A DNA stretch of 64,000 nt from ZC4RG17 sp036380875 (GTDB taxonomy: Bacteria > Actinomycetota > Acidimicrobiia > Spongiisociales > ZC4RG35), in NCBI GenBank assembly GCA_036380875.1, contig DASVDX010000083.1, positions 1-64,000 on the forward strand. The letters are read 5' to 3'. This document shows, in pieces, positions 16,781-24,150 of the stretch. Position numbers and translations under genes: made by a program. Position 1 is the stretch's first letter. Each line of letters starts with the position of its first letter. The notes beneath the pieces were generated by a model that ran no database searches, had not been told where the DNA came from, and saw only the letters and a list, made by a program, of their open reading frames with translations.

Positions 16781-17215
16781 TCAGTCCTGCGGGTGCTGAG
16801 CCCGCTCTCTGGCCCGCAGCTCGTCGTTCTTTGCCTGGAGCTCGGGGGTCAGGGCCTCGCCGAAGTCCTCGGGCTGGACGAAGGGGCGTATCTCCACCTC
16901 CCAGTCCTCGCCCTCGGGGTTGGGGATCCGCTTGGCGTACTCGATGGCCTCCTCCAGCGACTTGACCTCCCACACCCAGTAGCCCGCGACGAGTTCCTTC
17001 GACTCGGTGAATGGCCCGTCGATCACCCTGATGTCGCCGTTCTCCCAGCGCACCCGGGCGCCATTCGAGCTGGGGGCGAGCCCGTCGCCGTCGACCATCA
17101 CGCCGGCGTCAACGAGTTCCTCGTTGAACTCCATCATCTCGGCGATGACCTGCTCGCTGGGCGACGCTGCCTGTTCCGTCTCCGGCGTGCTCTTCACCAG
17201 CACCATCACTCGCAT
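16781..17215 (-). CDS. YCII/DGPF-domain protein
   Basis: 144 aa. Starts MRVMVLVKSTPETEQAASPS and contains the signature segment IRVIDGPFTESKELVAGYWV, which includes the DGPF motif that names the family. Fold is a ferredoxin-like YCII dimer; biochemical role is not established. In ECF42-type loci this protein is the conserved partner of the sigma factor encoded next to it, as here. ATG 17215 has AGGAG five nt upstream. The open frame running upstream toward 18391 is the antisense shadow of the flavoenzyme region and is excluded. Confidence 0.88.
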   Translation of the reverse strand: MRVMVLVKSTPETEQAASPSEQVIAEMMEFNEELVDAGVMVDGDGLAPSSNGARVRWENGDIRVIDGPFTESKELVAGYWVWEVKSLEEAIEYAKRIPNPEGEDWEVEIRPFVQPEDFGEALTPELQAKNDELRARERAQHPQD

Positions 17216-17246
17216 CTCGGCTCCTTTCGCATCTGCGGCCCGCCTT

Positions 17247-17283
17247 CCGGGCCTCTCACTCAGACGTCGAACGAGAGGCCCGG
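17247..17283 (-). terminator. Hairpin between BBE flavoenzyme and DGPF gene
   Basis: Perfect 11-bp stem CCGGGCCTCTC/GAGAGGCCCGG with a 15-nt loop, 52 nt after the flavoenzyme stop and 32 nt before the DGPF start. Little T-richness follows. Likely separates the two transcripts or stabilises an mRNA end. Confidence 0.6.
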
Positions 17284-17334
17284 TAATCGACACGCCGGTC
17301 GGATTTTTTCTGCGGGCCGAGATCGACCCCGCGG

Positions 17335-18708
17335 TCAGTCCGGAGAGATGTTGTGGTTGAGGTGGAACAGGTTGTCCGGGTCGTAGCGGCGCTTGATCTC
17401 CTGGAGGCGGGCCAAGGTGGCCGGCGGGTATGCCCGGTGTGCGGCCCGGTCGCCCTCGTCGGTGATGAACCCGGCGTAGCCGGCGGTCTCGCCCGGATAC
17501 AGGGAGTCGGCCAGCTCGCGGGTCCAGGAGACGATCTCCTCCCGCTGGGCCGGGTCCATGTACATCGCTGCCACGTTGACCATCAGCTTGCGGTCGCGGT
17601 GGCCGAAGGCGGTGGCATCGTTGGGGACCCTCGAGAACGCTCCCCCCAGCACCCGGAACTGGACGGCTGACATCGCCGCCGTCGACTCCTCGATGGCGTC
17701 GATGACGGTCTTCGCCTCCGCCTCCTCGAAGTGGTCGGCGAACAGATTCACACCTTCCATCACCGGGTGGAACTCTTCCTCGCCCTCGGGCTCCTCGAAG
17801 AGAGCCGGGTACTTGATCGGCCCCACCATGTCGGCGATCGGCTCTGCCAGCGCCCGGAAGCGGTCCACCACGGCATTGCCTTCGGCGAGGTCGCCGGAGA
17901 ACGCCATCAGGCCCAGCAGCACGAACTTGCCGTGGGCTGCTTCGGGCAGGAACGGCAGCGGCGGCGCTTTCATCACGTTGGCGATCGTCGAAAGCTCCTC
18001 GGGAGCGGCCTCTGCCTCTGCCGCAAAACCGGCGATCGCTTCGGGGGTGGCGGGCAGGATCAGCATCCCGCCGACGATGTCGGACACCGGAACCAGGCGG
18101 TACTTGATCCGGGTGACGACGCCGAAGTTGCCGCCCCCGCCGCGGATCGCCCAGAACAGGTCGGGGTTCTCCTCGGCGTCGACGTTCAGGATGCTGCCGT
18201 CGGCCGTCACCACCTCGGCGGCTAGGACGTTGTCGATGGTCAGCCCGTACTTGCGGACTAGGAACCCGATGCCGCCGGCGAGAGTGATGCCGCCGATGCC
18301 TACCGAGGCGGTGTCGCCGAAGCCCGTGGCGAGGCCGTGTTCGGCGGCGGCCTTCGTGTACTCGCCGGCGGTGGCGCCGGTCTGAGCCCACGCCGTGCGG
18401 TTCTCGGGATCGACGTCGATCCGGTTCATGTCCCCGAGGTGGATGACTACTCCTCCCTCGGTTGAGCTGTGGCCGGCGAGGCTGTGGCCGCCGCTGCGCA
18501 CGGCAACCTCGAGTCCGTTTTCGGCCGCAAAGGTGACGGTCCGGGCTACGTCCTCGGCGTCGGCCGGCCGCACGACCGCCGCCGGGCGGCGGTCCCAGTT
18601 GCCATAGAAGATCAGGCGGTCGGTGTCATAGCTCGGGTCGTCGGGGCCGACCACCCGTCCCTTGACCGCATCCCGGAAGCGTTCGAGATCGACTACTCGG
18701 TCAGTCAT
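17335..18708 (-). CDS. FAD-linked oxidoreductase, berberine-bridge-enzyme type
   Basis: 457 aa. N-terminal PCMH FAD-binding domain with VRSGGHSLAGHS (His is the usual 8-alpha-histidyl FAD site) and GGGGNFGVVTRIKYRL. C-terminal BBE domain ends in RRYDPDNLFHLNHNI, a typical family terminus. Such enzymes oxidise alcohols, sugars or alkaloid-like substrates with O2 or another acceptor. The second covalent site (Cys) of bicovalent members is not seen at GIGGITLAGGIG. No signal peptide. Upstream lies an unusual 19-bp-spacer promoter with a dyad. Substrate unknown. Confidence 0.88.
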   Translation of the reverse strand: MTDRVVDLERFRDAVKGRVVGPDDPSYDTDRLIFYGNWDRRPAAVVRPADAEDVARTVTFAAENGLEVAVRSGGHSLAGHSSTEGGVVIHLGDMNRIDVDPENRTAWAQTGATAGEYTKAAAEHGLATGFGDTASVGIGGITLAGGIGFLVRKYGLTIDNVLAAEVVTADGSILNVDAEENPDLFWAIRGGGGNFGVVTRIKYRLVPVSDIVGGMLILPATPEAIAGFAAEAEAAPEELSTIANVMKAPPLPFLPEAAHGKFVLLGLMAFSGDLAEGNAVVDRFRALAEPIADMVGPIKYPALFEEPEGEEEFHPVMEGVNLFADHFEEAEAKTVIDAIEESTAAMSAVQFRVLGGAFSRVPNDATAFGHRDRKLMVNVAAMYMDPAQREEIVSWTRELADSLYPGETAGYAGFITDEGDRAAHRAYPPATLARLQEIKRRYDPDNLFHLNHNISPD

Positions 18709-18789
18709 GTCTCCTCCGATCGTTGAGTCGGTCGACCGCGTCCGGATGCGAAAATCATCGGTGGACGAGCGAATCGACCTGTGCGCAGC

Positions 18790-18820
18790 ACGCTACAGGT
18801 TCAAGTTGACTTTAAGTCAA
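18790..18820 (-). promoter_or_regulatory. MerR-type promoter candidate for the BBE gene
   Basis: Read on the minus strand: TTGACT (18820-18815), a 19-nt spacer, then TAGCGT (18795-18790). A 15-bp perfect palindrome TTGACTTTAAGTCAA (18806-18820) covers the -35 side, and a shorter dyad TCAACTTGA lies in the spacer. A 19-bp spacer with internal symmetry is the hallmark of promoters controlled by MerR-family regulators. The regulator is not encoded here. Confidence 0.5.
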
Positions 18821-18836
18821 GGGATTAAACGGCCCG

Positions 18837-19562
18837 TCAGGCGCGGCCGTAGACACGGACCGTCGCCCCGTTCATGACCCGCGATTCCTCGCTGAGGATG
18901 AAGGCGGCGACGTCGGCGATCTCCTCCGGAGTCGGCCAGTGGACGTAGTCGGCATAGGGGAGGGCGGCACGGGTGGCGGGGGTGTCGATCACCGACGGCA
19001 TCAGGCAATTGGCCGTCACGTCGGTGCCCTCGAGTTCCTGGGCGACTGTCTTCGTCAGCGCCACTACGCCGGCCTTGGCGATGTTGAAGGCGGCCTGGCC
19101 GGGAGGCGTCTCCTCGACCGCCTTGCTCCCCACGAGGAGGATCCGGCCCCAGCCCGCCTGGCGCAGGTGGGGGACGGCGGCGCGGACGGCGTAGAAGGAG
19201 GAGCGCAGGTTGAGGTCGAGCATGCGCTCGAAGCGCACGTCGTCGGTCTCCTCCACGTCACGGCCGCCGGCCCAGCCGCCGACCAGTGAGCAGAGCATGT
19301 GGATGGCGCCCCACGTGTCGGCCACTTCCTTCATGAATGAGTTGACCGCTTCGGCGTTGATGGCGTCGACGCGGCGGAGGATCAGCCGGTCCTCGTCGAG
19401 GTCGATCGCCTCCTCGAAGGCGGCCGCCTCGTCGGGCACGAGATAGGTGACGGCGAACTTGAGGTCGCGGTCGCGAAGACGCTTCACCAGGGCCGTTCCC
19501 AGGCCCCCGGTACCCCCGGTGATCACAGCCACCTTCTCGGACAACGCTCCTCCTATGTCCAA
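18837..19562 (-). CDS. SDR-family protein lacking the catalytic tyrosine
   Basis: 241 aa with a Rossmann nucleotide-binding motif ITGGTGGLG (14-22) and overall short-chain dehydrogenase length and order. The catalytic Ser (Ser146 in LLVGSKA) and Lys163 are present, but the Tyr of YxxxK is Phe159 (FNIAK; codon at 19086-19088 reads TTC). The NAG motif is also replaced (SLVGG). Standard SDR catalysis is therefore unlikely; it may bind NAD(P) for another purpose or use a different acid. Ends 17 nt from the palindrome upstream of the BBE gene. Start ATG 19562. Confidence 0.8.
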   Translation of the reverse strand: MDIGGALSEKVAVITGGTGGLGTALVKRLRDRDLKFAVTYLVPDEAAAFEEAIDLDEDRLILRRVDAINAEAVNSFMKEVADTWGAIHMLCSLVGGWAGGRDVEETDDVRFERMLDLNLRSSFYAVRAAVPHLRQAGWGRILLVGSKAVEETPPGQAAFNIAKAGVVALTKTVAQELEGTDVTANCLMPSVIDTPATRAALPYADYVHWPTPEEIADVAAFILSEESRVMNGATVRVYGRA

Positions 19563-19632
19563 ACGCCACCAGCCACGGAACCGAGGGACATGCTAGGTTG
19601 AGGGAAGCCCAGGCGGAAGGAGTCCCAACCAG

Positions 19633-20838
19633 ATGGCTTCCATCACCTTCGAGAACGTCGGAAAGGTCTATCCGGGAGGCACCAGGGCGATCTACGACGT
19701 GAGTCTCCACGTCGAGGATGGGGAATTCGTCGTTCTCGTCGGCCCATCCGGTTGTGGCAAGTCGACACTGCTGCGGATGGTCGCCGGGTTGGAAGAGGTG
19801 ACCGAGGGCAAGCTGAGCATCGGCGACCGGGTCGTCAACGACGTGCCTCCGAAGGACCGGGACATCGCCATGGTGTTCCAGAACTACGCCCTCTACCCGC
19901 ACATGACCGTCTACGAGAACATGGCGTTCGGTCTCCGGCTGCGGAAGATGCCCGACGAGGAGATCGACCGCCGGGTCAACGAGGCGGCCCGGATCCTCGA
20001 GATCCACGAGTACCTCGACCGCCGTCCCAAGGCCCTCTCCGGTGGTCAGCGGCAGCGGGTCGCCATGGGCCGGGCCATCGTCCGCGAGCCTGCCGCCTTC
20101 CTCATGGACGAGCCGCTCTCCAACCTCGACGCCAAGCTGCGTGTGCAGATGCGTTCGGAGATCGGTCTCCTCCAGGAGCGCCTGGGCACCACGACCCTCT
20201 ATGTCACCCACGACCAGACGGAAGCCATGACGATGGGTGATCGGGTGGCGGTGCTGCGCAAGATCTCCCGCGAGGGCGAGAGCAACCTGCAGCAGATCGA
20301 CAGTCCCCGCAACCTCTACGACAGCCCCGACAACCTCTTCGTCGCCGGTTTCATCGGCAGCCCATCGATGAACTTCGTTTACGGCACGATCCAGGAAGAG
20401 GGCGGGGAGATCCACGTCAAGTTCGCGGGGCACTCGCTGCGAGTCGACCGGGCTGCGATCGCCAAGCGGCCGTCGCTCGGCAACTACTCCGGCCAGGAGA
20501 TCGTCCTCGGTCTGCGTCCGGAGGCGTTCGAGATCGCCCAGGCGATGCCCAATGCCTCCGACGACCAGAAGATCACCGTGAAGCCGCAGTTGGTGGAACA
20601 ACTCGGATCCGAGGCATACGTCCACTTCGAGATGGACAGCCCTCCGGTCATCACCCCCGACATCCAGGAGCTCCTGGAGGACCAGGGGGCCGGGGAGGAG
20701 TCGCTCGGCTCCGTGACCAAGTTCACCGCGAGAGTCAACCCAGACCTGGCGCCGGAAGCCGGCCAGGAGACGGTGCTCGTTGTCGATACGAGCAAACTGC
20801 ACTACTTCGACAAGGACACCGGAACTGCGATCCGATAG
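19633..20838 (+). CDS. ugpC: Sugar ABC transporter ATPase, MsmX/UgpC type
   Basis: 401 aa. Full ABC ATPase: Walker A VGPSGCGKST, Q-loop FQNYALYPHMTVYENM, signature LSGGQRQRVAMGRAI, Walker B FLMDEPLSNLD, switch His in YVTHDQTEAMTMGDRV. A regulatory OB-type domain follows residue 240 (GSPSMNFVYGTI; GLRPEAFEI). These ATPases energise sugar or glycerol-3-phosphate importers and often serve several permeases. No permease or binding protein is adjacent, so it is probably a shared, orphan ATPase. SD GGAAGGAG before ATG 19633; strong terminator after the stop. Confidence 0.9.
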   Translation: MASITFENVGKVYPGGTRAIYDVSLHVEDGEFVVLVGPSGCGKSTLLRMVAGLEEVTEGKLSIGDRVVNDVPPKDRDIAMVFQNYALYPHMTVYENMAFGLRLRKMPDEEIDRRVNEAARILEIHEYLDRRPKALSGGQRQRVAMGRAIVREPAAFLMDEPLSNLDAKLRVQMRSEIGLLQERLGTTTLYVTHDQTEAMTMGDRVAVLRKISREGESNLQQIDSPRNLYDSPDNLFVAGFIGSPSMNFVYGTIQEEGGEIHVKFAGHSLRVDRAAIAKRPSLGNYSGQEIVLGLRPEAFEIAQAMPNASDDQKITVKPQLVEQLGSEAYVHFEMDSPPVITPDIQELLEDQGAGEESLGSVTKFTARVNPDLAPEAGQETVLVVDTSKLHYFDKDTGTAIR

Positions 20839-20850
20839 GAGAGCGGGCTA

Positions 20851-20890
20851 ACGCGAGTGGAGGGCGGCCAACCGGCCGCCCTCCTCGCGT
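20851..20890. terminator. Bidirectional terminator between ugpC and PIG-L gene
   Basis: 11-bp GC-rich stem GGAGGGCGGCC/GGCCGCCCTCC with loop AACC (20859-20884), extended outward by ACGCGA/TCGCGT (20851-20856, 20885-20890) with a 2-nt bulge. Sits exactly between converging genes (ugpC stop 20838, deacetylase stop 20891). Confidence 0.8.
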
Positions 20891-21637
20891 CTACGGACGG
20901 ATCAGCCGGAACGCCTCGGCCATGCGGAGGCCGACGGGGCGACCGGATTCGGCGGCGAGATCTGCCAGGCGGCGGGTGAACTCCTCCCGAGCGGCGGGAG
21001 ACGAGCCGGCATCCCCCATCGTCGTGGCGGACTGGCTGGAATGGCAGAGGAGTGCTTCGATCTTGACGTCGAAGGTGTCGGCGATGTCCTCGTAGTGGTC
21101 GGGCTCGTCCGCCTGCCACAACAGGATCGCCTCGGGCCGGTGCCGCTCCAGGTTCTGCTCCGGGAAGAACAGGTGGTCTCGCGCTGCAACCACCCCGTCG
21201 ATCAGCCCCAGACCGGCGGCGCGATGGTCGGGGTGGAGCATGTACCGCCGCCACGGGTCGTGGCCCAACACCACCTCGGGTCGGACGGTGCGTATCCACC
21301 GGCAGATCTCTCGGCGGAGCGCCATCGAGTACTCGAGTTCGCCGTCGACGTGGTCGAGGTGGATCACTTCGGCCGCACCGAGCACCTCGGCAGCCCGCCT
21401 CTGTTCCTCCTTTCGGCGGGCGGCCAGGTCGGCAGGTGACACCCCCTCTTCCCAGGTCCCTTTCGAGCCGTCGGTGACGATCAGCATCGTGATCCGGCAC
21501 CCCTCGTTGGCCCACTTGGCGAGGGTTCCTCCTGCCCCGAATTCGGCGTCGTCGGGATGGGCGCCGATGGTGAGGGCGGACGCCGGGGTCGGCAGTCTGC
21601 GGGGCGTGTCCCGGAGGTCGTCGTAGAGGTTGGTCAC
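20891..21637 (-). CDS. PIG-L family deacetylase
   Basis: 248 aa. LmbE-like zinc deacetylase fold: metal motif GAHPDDAEFGAGG (His-Pro-Asp-Asp) near residue 25 and HPDHRAAG (His..His) near 135. Family members remove acetyl groups from N-acetylglucosamine-containing compounds, for example in mycothiol synthesis or its conjugates; this one's substrate cannot be read from sequence. Start GTG 21637 overlaps the cofC stop by 4 nt (GTGA), which I prefer to GTG 21658 deeper in cofC. Confidence 0.87.
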   Translation of the reverse strand: MTNLYDDLRDTPRRLPTPASALTIGAHPDDAEFGAGGTLAKWANEGCRITMLIVTDGSKGTWEEGVSPADLAARRKEEQRRAAEVLGAAEVIHLDHVDGELEYSMALRREICRWIRTVRPEVVLGHDPWRRYMLHPDHRAAGLGLIDGVVAARDHLFFPEQNLERHRPEAILLWQADEPDHYEDIADTFDVKIEALLCHSSQSATTMGDAGSSPAAREEFTRRLADLAAESGRPVGLRMAEAFRLIRP

Positions 21638-22224
21638 GGCATGTAGCGGCGCAGCCACCGTCCCTGTGGGAGCGAGGCGGCGGCTTCGAAGTCACGGGGC
21701 CCGTCGAGATCGAGGGCCAGGCCGCGGCGGACGATCACCACTGGCTCTACGGCTCGGGCGAGGTGGCGGTGGAAGCTCCCCGGCCCGTAGCTGAACCGAA
21801 ATGGGCCGTGCCCGCCGATCAGGGAAGTGCCGCCGTCGTCGCTCGGGGCGATGGGAGAGCCACCGTTCTCCAGGACCGCCGCCGCCGTGCGGATGTCCTC
21901 AGGTGTGACGAGAGGAAGGTCGGCGTGGACGATCATCCACGGGCGCCCTTCGGACGTGGCGCGGACCGTGGCGTCATGGGCGGCGGCGTCGAGCCCTTCC
22001 GCCCTGTCGACCATCGGGCTCCAACCCATGCCCGACAGCCACGCCGCCACTTCCTCGTCGGAGGCGAGGGGGACGACGTCGAGGCCCGCCTTCTCCACGG
22101 TGGTGATGGTGTGGGCGGCCAGGTCCCGGCCCAGTCGGGCACGCGCCGCCGCGTCGAGGATGCTGGAGAGCCGGCGTTTGGCCACGAAGAACCGCTTGAC
22201 GGGAACGGCGGCGAGCACGTTCAT
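21634..22224 (-). CDS. cofC: 2-phospholactate/phosphoenolpyruvate guanylyltransferase (F420 biosynthesis)
   Basis: 196 aa. Nucleotidyltransferase of the CofC/FbiD family: N-terminal AAVPVKRFFVAKRRLSSIL (G-x-K-x-x-KxRL-type NTP site), then IVHADLPLVTPEDI (metal Asp in HADLPL) and APSDDGGTSLI (DDGGTN-like). It activates the phospholactyl or PEP group with GTP on the way to coenzyme F420. ATG 22224, six to seven nt after a TACGCT -10 box, indicates a leaderless mRNA; the longer frame upstream is antisense to the divergent luciferase-like gene. Confidence 0.9.
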   Translation of the reverse strand: MNVLAAVPVKRFFVAKRRLSSILDAAARARLGRDLAAHTITTVEKAGLDVVPLASDEEVAAWLSGMGWSPMVDRAEGLDAAAHDATVRATSEGRPWMIVHADLPLVTPEDIRTAAAVLENGGSPIAPSDDGGTSLIGGHGPFRFSYGPGSFHRHLARAVEPVVIVRRGLALDLDGPRDFEAAASLPQGRWLRRYMP

Positions 22225-22231
22225 CGGCCCC

Positions 22232-22300
22232 AGCGTATCCGCCCACGCGGAGACGCTGGTATGCCCCCCGGCGACCCAGCGGCCGAATCGCGGATATCGT
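22232..22300. promoter_or_regulatory. Divergent leaderless promoters of cofC and the LLM gene
   Basis: Minus strand: -10 TACGCT (22237-22232), 7 nt before ATG of cofC. Plus strand: -10 TATCGT (22295-22300), 6 nt before ATG 22307. Both spacings put the transcript start at or next to the start codon. No convincing -35 boxes are seen. Confidence 0.5.
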
Positions 22301-22306
22301 CGGGCC

Positions 22307-23287
22307 ATGCGCTTCGGTTGCTTCATCCCCCAAGGCTGGACACTCGATCTCGTCGGCATCCCCGTGGAGGAGCACTGGTCGGTGATGACTCGGGTGGCCA
22401 AAACCGCCGAGCAAGCCGGCTTCGAATCGGGATGGGTGTTCGACCACTTCCACACCACCCCGGTCGCCACCCAGGAGCCGACCTACGAGGCGTGGACGAT
22501 GATGGCGGCGCTGGCGGCCGTCACCGACACGCTTCGCCTCGGCCAGATGTGCACGTGCAACGGCTACCGCCCGCCGGCCTACCTCGCCCACGTCGCCGCC
22601 TCGATCGACGTCATCTCCGGGGGTCGGCTGGAGATGGGAATCGGCGCCGGCTGGTACGAGGAGGAGTTCCTCGCCCACGGCTACGAGTTCCCGAAGCCCT
22701 CGGTGCGCATCGCGCAACTCGACGAAGGCATCGAGGTCATGAAGCGCATGTGGACCGAAGAGAAGGCGAGCTTCGAGGGGAAGTACTACCGCCTCGACGG
22801 CGCCATCTGCCAGCCCAAGCCGCTCCAGAAGCCTCACATTCCCTTGTGGGTGGCGGGCGGGGGCGAGCAGCGCACCCTTCGGGTCGTCGCCCGCCATGGC
22901 GACTACTCGAACTTCTACGCCGACCTGGAGACCTGGGCTCACAAGTCGAAAGTGCTCGCCGAGCACTGCGCCGAGATCGGCCGGGACTTCGACACCATCA
23001 CCCGCACGATGAACATCCGAGTGGTCTGCGCCCCCACCGAAGCCGAGGCCTTGGAGCGGCTCGACGAGGTGGCGGCGCGGATCCGGCCGGTCATCGGCGA
23101 CGACGCCACCACCGAACGACATCTGGCGTGGGCTCGGCGCTGGGCGGGGCCGCCCGACAAGATCGTGGAGATGCTGAAGCCCTACGAGGATCTCGGGCTG
23201 TCCTATGTCATCGTGAACTTCCACGACGCCGCCTACGACACGTCGGGTTTGGAGTTGTTCGGCCGAGAGGTGATCGGCGCTATTTGA
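22307..23287 (+). CDS. F420-dependent luciferase-like (LLM) oxidoreductase
   Basis: 326 aa TIM-barrel of the bacterial luciferase superfamily: FGCFIPQGW start, ESGWVFDHFHT (flavin-site segment), LAHVAASIDVISGGRLEMGI-type motif and IPLWVAGGGEQRTLRVVARH. Most actinobacterial members use F420 rather than FMN; the divergently transcribed cofC gene supports that here. Substrate unknown. The frame is open upstream to 21827, but that is antisense to cofC; ATG 22307 fits the family N terminus. Confidence 0.87.
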   Translation: MRFGCFIPQGWTLDLVGIPVEEHWSVMTRVAKTAEQAGFESGWVFDHFHTTPVATQEPTYEAWTMMAALAAVTDTLRLGQMCTCNGYRPPAYLAHVAASIDVISGGRLEMGIGAGWYEEEFLAHGYEFPKPSVRIAQLDEGIEVMKRMWTEEKASFEGKYYRLDGAICQPKPLQKPHIPLWVAGGGEQRTLRVVARHGDYSNFYADLETWAHKSKVLAEHCAEIGRDFDTITRTMNIRVVCAPTEAEALERLDEVAARIRPVIGDDATTERHLAWARRWAGPPDKIVEMLKPYEDLGLSYVIVNFHDAAYDTSGLELFGREVIGAI

Positions 23288-23290
23288 GTC

Positions 23291-24085
23291 TCAAGAGTCC
23301 GGGGCGACGAGGATCCGGGCGAATTGGCGGCTGCGCGCCACGAGGCGTCCCTCCGAGTCCCAGATGTCGCCCGACTCGTCGTGGTAGCCGCCCTCGACCA
23401 CCGCGCTGTGGAGCCAAACGGTCACCGGTCCCGGAGCCGGATGGTTCCAGAAATGGATGGTGAGCTCGATCGTCGGCGTCCAGGCGGCGTAGCCGAGGTT
23501 GAACGCGGCCGGGGGCAGCCCGTCGGCGAACACGGGCATGGCCAAGAGGTCGGGGTCGCGCCCGTCGGCGAAGGCCATGCGGCCCGCGATCTCTGGCTCT
23601 CCGGTGGGCTTTCCGATGGCGCCTCCGGCCAGCCGTTCGGGGATCTCGAAGTGGAAGTTGTTGGGGAAGTTCTGGATCAGGAGGCTCCGCTGCTGCGTGA
23701 ATGGAGGCTCCAGCTCAGGCGGGTCCAGGTAGCGATGAGTGGGGCCGCTGCGGCTGTCGAGATGGCCGAACGTCGTCAACATGCGGACCCGCTCCCGACC
23801 GTCCTGGTGGAGGGCGGCGGCGAAGGTCGAAGTCGACCGGCCCGCCTTCACCACCTCCACCTGCACCTCGACGGGCCCCGGCGAGGTGGGCGACAGGAAG
23901 TGGGCTGTAGCCGTCAGCGGGTCGGGGTGCTCTGACGCCTCCTGGCAGGCGCGCAACATGACCGACATCGTGTACCCGCCGTTCGGGACCTGCTCGATCG
24001 TCCACCGGTCGTGCAGGTTCGCCGAAAAGACGCCGTCCTCACCGCCTGCCACCGCCGTGTCGGCGTCGAACACGTAGTCGCTCAT
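23291..24085 (-). CDS. Thioesterase-superfamily protein (double hotdog type)
   Basis: 264 aa. Resembles the actinobacterial TesB-like thioesterase family: DRWTIEQVPNGGYTMSVMLRA N-terminal hotdog with the NGGY segment, then ATAHFLSPTSPGPVEVQVEV; a second hotdog repeats (VWLHSAVVEGGYHDESGDIWD, GRLVARSRQFA). Likely hydrolyses acyl-CoA. Converges with the LLM gene with a 3-nt gap. Start ATG 24085; 65 nt to divergent serA. Confidence 0.8.
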   Translation of the reverse strand: MSDYVFDADTAVAGGEDGVFSANLHDRWTIEQVPNGGYTMSVMLRACQEASEHPDPLTATAHFLSPTSPGPVEVQVEVVKAGRSTSTFAAALHQDGRERVRMLTTFGHLDSRSGPTHRYLDPPELEPPFTQQRSLLIQNFPNNFHFEIPERLAGGAIGKPTGEPEIAGRMAFADGRDPDLLAMPVFADGLPPAAFNLGYAAWTPTIELTIHFWNHPAPGPVTVWLHSAVVEGGYHDESGDIWDSEGRLVARSRQFARILVAPDS

Positions 24086-24150
24086 CAGCGGAGCAGGCTA
24101 ACCGGAGCGGATGGTTTTCGATCCGGGCCGAGGCGTGGAAACATTCCTTC

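Noticed and set aside
23284..23297. Small palindrome TTGAGTCTCAA between converging genes
   Set aside because: Only 5-bp arms and overlapping two stop codons; too short to claim as a terminator.
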